From Daucus carota subsp. sativus (lineage: Eukaryota > Streptophyta > Magnoliopsida > Apiales > Apiaceae): a stretch of 64,000 bases of DNA. Positions 55,506 through 64,000 of the stretch are shown here, one piece after another. Within the stretch, counting starts at the first letter, position 1; every line of letters starts with the position of its first letter. A program made the position numbers and the translations under genes. The notes beneath the pieces were generated by a model. That model was given only the letters and a program-made list of their open reading frames with translations, ran no database searches and was not told where the DNA came from. The stretch covers positions 36,853,598 through 36,917,597 of the forward strand of contig NC_030385.2 in assembly GCF_001625215.2 (NCBI RefSeq). The letters are read 5' to 3'.

Positions 55506-58500
55506 TCATATCCTTTTGCCCTCCAGCCAACGGCTATAAAATTCTAAGGCCTCCTTTGGCTTATCTGCCGCAACAGTATGACCAGCTCCCTGCAAAACCC
55601 GACGTTATAACAACAGTTATATCCTCTTTTCTAGTAAGCATAGTAGCAGATATCATCATAGAAGACGAAGAGAATGAGAAGGAAACCTTAATGGTGAGAA
55701 ATGTCAAATTGTTGTCATAGCCTTGATTGTACCTGTAACAACTCATTAAAATTTATTTACAGTTCAGAATCTCTAAGGCAAAAGAAGAACAAATATGATC
55801 TGCTTTTTTTTAAGTCCTATGTTTTTCATACCCGGCAACTTGATGTTCATCTGCATACCAAGGCCTCCACTCATCCACAATCTTATACCCTATAGCTCGT
55901 GTCCATGCTTGAGTTCCAGTAAAAGGAACAACCATATCATGATCCCCGCTGCCAGTATTACAAATAACAAATGAGTAATTTTGTTCAAGAATGCAGTTGT
56001 GAAATTGAACCAACACAGTAAAACAAGACCAGAGGGCATCACATAACTTGAAAAGCTGTAGATTCTGAGTTACCTGTATATGAGTGCCCGAATACCAAGA
56101 TAAGTGAGCTGCTTATGATATCTGATCATGCTTCCAGAATCTGAAACATAGTGGAGTGCACTGCATAGGACCCATTCACCGGCAACACTTTCCTGATGTT
56201 TGTTTAAGATTCAGTAAATTAAGGCTCAGTTCATTCAAAATTTCCAAGTTGAGGATGGTAAATCTTACATTTTCAGCATGAAGTGCTTTCCTGACTGCTT
56301 CATTGTTTAACCATGTCGTTGCAACTTCATCATCCTTGAGGTTGAACATTAGTTGTGATATGTTTTATTTAATAATTCAACTATTCAAGATTTAAATCTA
56401 ATGCTGCAGATATAGTGCCCAGGTGCAATGGAAAAAAAAATTGTACTCTTTTATGGTAAACATTGTATAATTCAACTTCGTCATCCTTCAGGTTGAACTT
56501 TGCAGTCTAGTTGACAACTAAATATTTGTATTTGATGCACATTAGATTCTTTCAAGATTTAAATCTAATGCTGCAGATATAGTGCCCAGGTGGCCATTTG
56601 GGATTCCAGACCATCAAAATTTGCAGCAGTGATTGTATTTTATTCATTATGAAGACTCAAATAAGAAACTTAACTCCATTTAAAAAATAAAGAACAAGAA
56701 GGAACTTGAGAGGCAAAAAAAATAATGAAAAACATGTTATTTCTTGTCAAAATTTAACTTGAGAACTTACTATGCACTTGATAAGCCCACTTTGAAGGAG
56801 TTGTGGCCAAGTATGGACGATTCTGTTTCTTCCTCGAGATCTCAAAGGCCATGCGCGACCAAGCCTACTGTCTCTGACAGGCAAAGCTCGTTCTGTTTTT
56901 TCAGATTTTCTGAGGCTTTCTGGTACTAGTGCAGTACTAATTTTAATGCTGTCTTCTGGTCCAGGATTGCAGGGTTCTAAAATGTTAAATCTGTTTAAAT
57001 CCTCAAGAACCTGGATATTGTTAAACTTCAAAATAAGAAAGAGATGCATTTACCTTCCAGAATTTAATTGTAGTGATAATTTTAATACTTATTAGCTTAC
57101 AAGGTTAGCTTTCTCGACTTTGCTTTTACATGTGGATTTGAACGTATTAAAATAGGTTCCGTTACACTCAGCAACAATTTCCTGCATTAGAGAAAATTGA
57201 AAACTAAACTAGTCCATAAAGAAAAATTGTTAATGTAAAGAAGGCTGAAACTTCTGAAATTTTAGCAGAATTTAGATATTTTTGTTAAGCTTTACAACTG
57301 CTGCATGTGTGTTCTTAGATCTTGAAGATTTAAAATCAGGGAGTAACCTAGTGACGGCAAAGGTGCTTGTGGTGTTACAAGCGGTCTAGATTTTAAATTT
57401 TACCGCCCCTCCTGTATGCTTAAAAGTATATGGTACCAAAAATAAATACTGATGGCAAGCTTAATTCTAGTTTGTGCTGACTTATGTCTTCAAGGTCATG
57501 ATCATTAGATGATTAACCAACCTGATAGAGATCATCTGAGATGAGACCCATGCCATGGGCAAATGACATAACAGAACTGTGATCAAATTTTGTGTTTGTT
57601 ATACCATTTCCCACCATGTACCCCTGTATGAGATAAAATCAGATTCCAGTACAAAACTTAGAGGTGTCTGTTTAAGTGACTGTTGCACATGACATACCTT
57701 AAAATTAATCATGGGCTTTACGTTTGAACCAATTCCTGTATAAGAACTAAAAATTAATATTGACATAAAAGAAACGAAAATTCAAGTAGTCAGGCAGTTC
57801 CGATTTTCTCAGAAATATACCTTTCACCACTTCGGAAGCTAGAGTTGGTACATAAACTCCACCATACGACTCTCCAGCAATATAAAACGGGTTTTTAAGG
57901 AACTCTGGATAAAGCTTAAACCACTAACCACAAGAACAGTGTGCGGGGAGAAACATACACAAGAACATAAAATCGTACAAAATTAAACATTCCGCTTCAA
58001 TCTTGATGCTATTTCCTTGTAACGTTTAAATGTACCTCAAAGAGAAATATGTATGTGTCCAGGGCAGTCTGTCTATCTCCAGTGCTGTAGTCGGATTCAT
58101 TTCCTGAGTACGAATATCCAGCACCAGCAGGAGAGTCTAGATATATAATGTTAGAAACCTGAAAAGCAAAAGTCATCAGCAATTGATCTTTATCAAGAAA
58201 TCAAAATAAAGCAATAGTAGAAATTGTTAAGTAGATCCATAAAACAAGTTGTTAGACTTTCAGGGTTTAACCATTAAATGGAAAAAGAGTTAAGATATGA
58301 AAATAAGAAAACAAGAAATTGCAGCATGCCAGCATCCCTTGATAAGTAAGAAGCTTTGGTAATACTTGTAGAAATAGAAATATTTTGAACATTTTGCATC
58401 TCCTTTTTATTGCAAGAAAATAATCACATCAAACTCATGAATGATATATAACCTTAGACCAGCTGTATTTGTTGAGATGAAGTTTAGGCATGCTTCCCCT

Positions 58501-59127
58501 TGGCTTTACCTTCTTAAAATTGACGGGGCCTGCAAAATTAGTCCAAACCCCTTAATATCCTCGCTACAGTTTTTTATTGTCCAAAATGGGAATGAAGATC
58601 ATCCTTACTAATGACAGGGACAAAGTGGAGTCGAACTTTTTTTTCCTTCAAAAATAACCATGGAGCAGGACTGATTTGTAGCTCAAATAACACAAGTGAA
58701 CTCACATCACAAGATATATAACAATAGTACATAGTTCATACCGTGCTGATATATAAATGCTGCCATGCCAGAGCATCCCTGTCCGCCTTCAAGGAAGAGA
58801 ACAACCGGATCCTCTGACGGATTTCTCTCAGAAACAACAAAGTAGTAAAATAATTTCTTTCCATTAGTTCCAGAAACAGACACATACCTGCAAAGCCACA
58901 TTTCAATAGATAAGAACTTATTAGCCAAAAATCAAGAACAAAATAACAGAAATTTAATGATATAAAATAGAATTTTAGTACCCAGAGTAGTGTTTGGAAG
59001 GAAGAGTGGCATTTAATCCAGGAAGCTGTTCGATCAAGGCACCTTCAGGGGCCGATATTGTCAAAGCAAGTCTGAGCAAAACATAAATCGACAGGGTTGT
59101 AATGAATAAAGGAGCATTATTTCCCAT
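55506..59127 (-). CDS. Serine carboxypeptidase-like protein, SCPL20 type
   Basis: Secreted or vacuolar S10-family alpha/beta hydrolase. Fourteen exons close in phase to 495 aa: 58982-59127, 58742-58887, 58453-58529, 58036-58158, 57821-57923, 57698-57735, 57522-57623, 57101-57181, 56771-57010, 56269-56334, 56074-56192, 55832-55948, 55687-55732 and 55506-55589. The N-terminal [17 protein letters not shown] is a signal peptide; an upstream in-frame ATG (59181) would only lengthen it. The triad is Ser in [12 protein letters not shown], Asp in [12 protein letters not shown] and His in [24 protein letters not shown]-like and [13 protein letters not shown] stretches match SCPL20. The usual WLNGGPGCSS reads [10 protein letters not shown], altering the residue that binds the substrate carboxylate. 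Several N-glycosylation sequons are present. Confidence 0.92.
56320..56592. repeat. Imperfect tandem duplication at an SCPL exon-intron boundary
   Basis: Two related segments, about 56318-56422 and about 56476-56592. Both begin CAACTTC(A/G)TCATCCTT and end with AAGATTTAAATCTAATGCTG followed by CAGATATAGTGCCCAGGTG. The first copy includes the acceptor end of SCPL exon 10. The second lies in the intron upstream of it (in transcript order) and repeats about 20 bp of the exon end. Confidence 0.7.
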
Positions 59128-59199
59128 GATCAGTGAGCTTACTCTGTCTAGAGGTAGAGAAATGTGAGCCTTGTTTAACACAAACTATTTACCAAATGG

Positions 59200-60620
59200 T
59201 ACTTACTTAAAATAATAATGAAGCAACTCTGTCACAGTGTGATACCTGAAGTTGGTGCATATTGGCTTCCAGTGACAAAGACATATGTTTAGCATTTTAT
59301 AACAGTTGTTAACATCAATGAATGTTATAGAATACCTACTGCAGTACTGCTCTCAACATCATTTTAAAATTTTAAGCTACAAAGTATAGCAGTGTTTCTA
59401 TTTATACCAGATACATTCATCTTAATTAAAATATTATAGAAATATTCTATGAAAATGTTACCTATTGTTATTTACAGATGAGTTTTTTAACTGATGATCA
59501 ATATCTAAATCTGTTTATGTATCTGTACAGGTTTGAATTTAATCTTTTTTAGAAAAATGAGTTGAGATGATAAGAAATTTTTAATAAAATAAAAAATGAC
59601 GTTGTACATTGACTCAATAATAAACGAGACGAACACGAGTTTACTCGCGGACTATTTGAATCGGACCAAGTTCAAACATAGTTGTGTTGCGAATAAATAA
59701 TTCATATATATTTTTTGTTTAACCGAATCTAATTCGTAAACATGATTTATAGAATCTCCAAAGAGAAAAAATGCTTATATATTTAAAATATGCCATAAAT
59801 AAAAGCTGTAGAAAATATTATTAAAAAATTGCTTATGAGACATTTCTCTCGAAATTAAATTTTAGTCGATATCTTGTTTGTTATATTTGTCGAACGCAAG
59901 TGCAGCGAAACTTCTCATCGTGAAAATAATATATCATGATTACAACTTAAAATAATCATACCATGTTATCTTTAAAAAAAAAAATCAATATAGTAACTCT
60001 ATTAAAACACGTTACAATATCAACAAATTTTACATAATTATAATTTTTTATTATTTTAATAAACTATTTTAGATGCTCTTACTAGTTGCATTCAAATCAA
60101 ATTGATATCTTAATAATCACATACTAACATGTAAAATAGTTTTAATAATAATGATTTGAAATTTTATTTTGAATTATACTATATTTTAAATTTTAAAAAA
60201 TAAAATTTGAGCCGATACTGAGCACAATATGATTTGTCAAAAGGAAGTATTTCAGTAACCTCTCTTCTGTTGTGTACATCAGCAAATCTGCTGTCCTATG
60301 TCAGATGCTGTGTGCATTACAAAATTAGTTTATAAAAGAAGTAGTATCAACTAGAGTAGATCTTTTGGATCCCTTCAAAAATCACATTCTTTTGGATTAA
60401 CTAATTTTACATATCTATAAACTACAACAACAAAACACCTCATGTCTGAAATACTGATGAACAATAGGAATTCAGGACTAACATGCCTAGGAATCAATGT
60501 GCGTAAAAGCTGTTATATCATCTCTTACAATGTAACATAACAGCACCAGAATACAATGCTTCTTTCTGAACTCCTTTGCTTCAGCTAGGACTAATCTACT
60601 GTGTAAAGCATGTATATCTT
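59200..60620. other. SCPL promoter region and 3' flank of the SKU5-like gene
   Basis: AT-rich, low-complexity in places (59600-60250). No gene, TIR pair or RNA gene recognised. Confidence 0.45.
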
Positions 60621-60629
60621 GTAGAAAGC

Positions 60630-63600
60630 TTACGACTTAAATACAGAAAAAAGAATTACTGATGCAGCCCAAATAATCCTCATTCCCTTGAGAGTGGGTG
60701 GTGCATCGGAAAACTTAACTCTTTGAGCTTGATCCCTATATGAGAAAGAAAGAAAGATTAATAACATGAAAGATACTGACGATGATAAATTTTCTTGCAT
60801 GCAACTACTTGCACTGTCCTCTTCAAAATAATGTTGCTAATGTTTAATCAGGTAGCCGAATATTGATATGTTGTATATAATTTAACGTACTACAGAAAGC
60901 TAAGGGTTAACAAAGGTTTTACTTTTGCAAGGAGGAAAGTAAACCACAATAGATAACATTGTCTGGCAAAGGAAGCTCCGTTTTCTCGGTGATTTCTGGA
61001 TTAACCACACTAATGTAAACTTCTTGCCCGAGATACCAAGAGTCAAGATTCTCTGCCCGTAGATTCCAAATTCCAACATTGTCAAGTGAAACTAAAATTG
61101 CCGTCCAGGCTCCAGGAAACACCTGCAAGCACCACATTTAAGGTTGAGCATAATTATCAATGTTTCCAAAAATACCTTAATAGATGAGCCATACGCTGAT
61201 AAATGTTATCAGCAATGTACTGGAAAGGGTATATCCTACATTAAATTACGATATACATTTTGTTTCACACCTTCATTCCTGTAGTAAGCATGTTTGTGTT
61301 CACCACCATTATCATATTATGTGGCATTAGCATTACATAAATGGAGTTTATTTGATACTTATGCAACATCTGTGACTGTCTTTGTTTTGGGTAAATTAAC
61401 CAAGGGTGTCGGTCCAGAACCATTGATTATTGGTAACATAAGAAAAAAATTCAGAGCAAGGAAACAACCGATGTAAACTAAATGCCATAAGGTGAGAAAA
61501 TTAGGCTGCCAAAATTTTCTGTTTTTAAGCTATTAAATGTAGACACCACAATTCTGGGTTATTTATCATTTGCACAAGTTTTCTTCTTCACAAACTTCCA
61601 GATAACATTATGAAGAGCTAATATTACCTGAGTAGTAGAGCGAGCAACTCCATCCCATTTGTTGTAAATGCCTCTACTATTATCTGTCCACACCCCATAG
61701 TCCATCCTGCATTATATAAAATGATGAAGAACTGATATTCTAACTGATTCACAAAAAACCAAGGGCTATCAGAAATTCACAACCTAAGCTTACCCTACGA
61801 CAAAGAAAGCATAACCATCCAAGTGGTAGCTCTGAACAGTAGTATCATTGTTCTGTAATATGATTTCCATAAATCCTCTGTATGTGCCATTAATTAAAGA
61901 AGTGTCAATTTTTGCAGGTCTGTTCATCAGTCTATTGGGAAAATCAAGCTTAAAAACCCCAGGAATCTTAAATTGCTGAGCAAGCTTCAGTGGAGTTTGA
62001 GGTGCCAAGTGTGATATTCCATTAAGAGTAGTACGATATCTTCCATCTATAAGCTCAGGAGGTCTATTAAGAATGACATAGAAATCTGTCACAGTAATAT
62101 CACCATATCTGAAAGATCCTTGAGGATTCGGACGAGCAGCACCAGCAGAAACATTCCATCTGCATAAGATAGGAGGAGCATGCACGTTTACAAATTTTAA
62201 CTATCAACAAAAATGGCTTCCGAATCGTACACCACAAACGGATTAGTGATTAATGATCTTTATCAAATCAATAAACATGGAGAAAAAATCATTGTAACAA
62301 AGTAGAAGTGTACGAGAAAATGGCATATAATAGAAACCTTCTATCTAGTGGAATCATTTGCCTCCCAAATTAACATCAAGAGGGAGAGTTACCCAACATT
62401 CAACAGTTTTATCAATTTTTGTGAGAGAACAATCTCAAGATGGTTAGGAGAGTTGAAGTTACTTTTGAGGAATGATACGTCAATATGCCATGTTGCAGCA
62501 AACCAAAGGGAGGAAACTTAAACAAGATGTCTAGCACTAATGCAGAAAATACATGGGCTAACTACAACCTTATGGATTTTGCCTGATTCATTGAGAAAAA
62601 GGTGTCATATTCATTAGGGGGGTCTGGAAGAGGACCTGAAGCAGGCCCCTGAGAATTTGAGTAGTGCAAGATGGCAACTCCTTTAGCTCTAGCCCAAGCT
62701 GAGGAATTCACAAACCGAGAACTAGCCACAATGTAGTAATCACTGCTAGCATTTTGATCCATTGTAATGAGAAAGGAATATGACTGGCCAACATGTATAT
62801 CCATGTTTGTGTAGTTTTGCTGCACTGTGTAAGACCCTTCGGTCTCTACAAGTAGCAGGTTATGATTTTGAATTCTAAAATTCACACTAGTAGAGATACC
62901 AACGTTGTGCACTCGAAGGCGATATGTCTTTCCTGTCAAAAAGGATCCACCGATTATCCTTCATGATTTGAAATATATGGCAGCAAACAAATATACCAGA
63001 AAGTAAGAAACAAAACGAATTTACATAATATAACATCGAATATGTTTGAAATCGGCAAGCTTTTGTGTTGGTAAACTTTTATATTAGTGGTTATACTAAT
63101 GTCTAATAAATATTGAGAGGCAATTGCAGCCACAGAAGAATTTATGATATCCAAAGGCGGCTATAATTGTGTATCCAATTCAATCATATTTGTAACCTTA
63201 ACTTGAATAGAGTCTACAATCGTATGACAGCTTTGTCACAAAAATAATTCGGAAATAAGCCATTGCATCTCTCATACTGTGGTGAGAGGAGACCTCTTCT
63301 TTGCTATTTTAAAATTGTCATCACTCGTCTTGTATTATCAGCTTGAGAAAAATTATTACACTGCCCAACCAAATGACATCCAAAAAATACAGTACATTCA
63401 CACCGAAAATGCAAGGGCACGCGCATACACACAATCTGAAGTCTGTTTATCATAGCAAAATGCATCATATATTATTCAATAATATGCATTACCTGGTTCC
63501 ACATTTAATGTCAGATAATCAATACTATCTGGAACGAGTGAAGTATCATAACGGTAAGGACCTCGTCCATTGAATAAGATCCCATCAGGAGCACCAAGGC

Positions 63601-64000
63601 CAATCCCATTCTCAATATCTTTCCTTCGATCCTGTTAGCCATTAATTATGTCAATGACTGATGATTTATCAGAATACAAACTTATCCACCTGATAACTGC
63701 AAAGACTGGGGAATAGAAAAGTTAAACCAACCTTGTGACTCTTTATATACCAGTCACTAATTAACAGTGTGATATCTCCATCTGGTGGTGCAAAGGGAAC
63801 TGGAATTACATCTCTGTTATTTATGATGATTCCTCCATATCCACCAACAGCTCTCTGGAAATTCAGGGAAGGGAAGTAAAAGAAACTGCCTATCTGATCT
63901 TTAACCTGAAAAACATATGTCCAATTCCAACCAGAAGGAATAGGACAATTTGTCCCTGGCACACCATCTTGCCATGAGTTTCTTCTGTGCTGAATTCCAT
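60630..64000 (-). CDS. SKU5-similar (SKS) multicopper-oxidase-like protein, 5' end outside the window
   Basis: C-terminal two thirds of an SKU5-like protein, a plant apoplastic or membrane-anchored relative of multicopper oxidases linked to directional growth. Exons, in order: 64000-63732 (partial), 63493-63631, 62569-62932, 61794-62159, 61628-61706, 60923-61122 and 60630-60735, all in phase. The frame is open at the edge, reading NGIQHRRNSWQDGVPGTNCP. Cupredoxin blocks follow: WNWTYVFQVKDQIGSFFYFP, KTYRLRVHNVGISTSVNFRI, FPGAWTAILVSLDNVGIWNL. Where true oxidases have HxHGH and HCHxxxH copper ligands, this reads YHLDGYAFFVVG and VIYCGLLSSLQ, so the type 1 site is missing, as is typical of SKU5. 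The C-terminus ends in a short hydrophobic tail (IIWAASVILFSVFKS), possibly a GPI signal. It has many NxS/T sites. Confidence 0.92.

Noticed and set aside
1-64000. tRNA, rRNA genes, CRISPR arrays or bacterial-type operons
   Set aside because: No cloverleaf with A and B boxes, rRNA core sequence or spaced direct repeats was recognised by eye; a tRNAscan or Infernal run would settle small RNA genes.

Overview
This is a nuclear segment of a eudicot plant genome. It is AT-rich, its genes have many introns with GT-AG junctions, and it carries typical plant families: FRIGIDA-like, PsaL with a plastid transit peptide, CML, SCPL, SKU5-like and plant PARN-like. Nothing in the sequence fixes the species. 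The exon coordinates below come from reading splice sites and frames by hand. All multi-exon models close in frame, but none is backed by transcripts.

Left arm, 1-9.2 kb: the 3' part of a FRIGIDA-like gene that runs off the left edge; a cluster of four related stem-loops just downstream that resembles a miR482/2118-type MIRNA cluster; the autophagy E2-like gene ATG10 (six coding exons); and PSAL of photosystem I (two exons), with I-box-like motifs upstream.

Middle, 9.4-32.6 kb: four paralogous single-exon genes for small (63-71 aa) proteins of unknown function, all on the minus strand and sharing promoter boxes. An 18.4-kb nest of transposons splits this array into pairs. The outer layer is a PIF/Harbinger element (11883-30300, TSD TAA). 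Inside it are two adjacent Helitron-like elements. One holds a Stowaway MITE; the other holds a 14.4-kb, apparently whole and very young Sirevirus-type Copia element (13443-27822) with a large extra 3' ORF.

Transposon-rich strip, 32.8-38 kb: a non-autonomous hAT-like element enclosing a broken Copia fragment, a Tourist-like MITE, and a Mutator-like foldback MITE with TIRs of about 230-240 bp and a 9-bp TSD.

Right arm, 39.2-64 kb: a MEE60-like membrane protein gene (plus strand), then five minus-strand genes: a CML7-like calcium sensor; a glycerol-3-phosphatase-like HAD phosphatase with a predicted plastid transit peptide; a PARN-like gene whose exonuclease motif I has lost its acidic residues; an SCPL20-like serine carboxypeptidase with an unusual substrate-site motif; and the 3' part of a SKU5-like multicopper-oxidase-related gene that runs off the right edge. 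A second hAT-like MITE (54332-55194) lies between the PARN-like and SCPL genes.

The host genes are unrelated housekeeping, signalling and cell-wall genes and form no pathway. The most unusual items are the stem-loop cluster, the split small-protein array with its shared promoter boxes, and the degenerate PARN-like nuclease.
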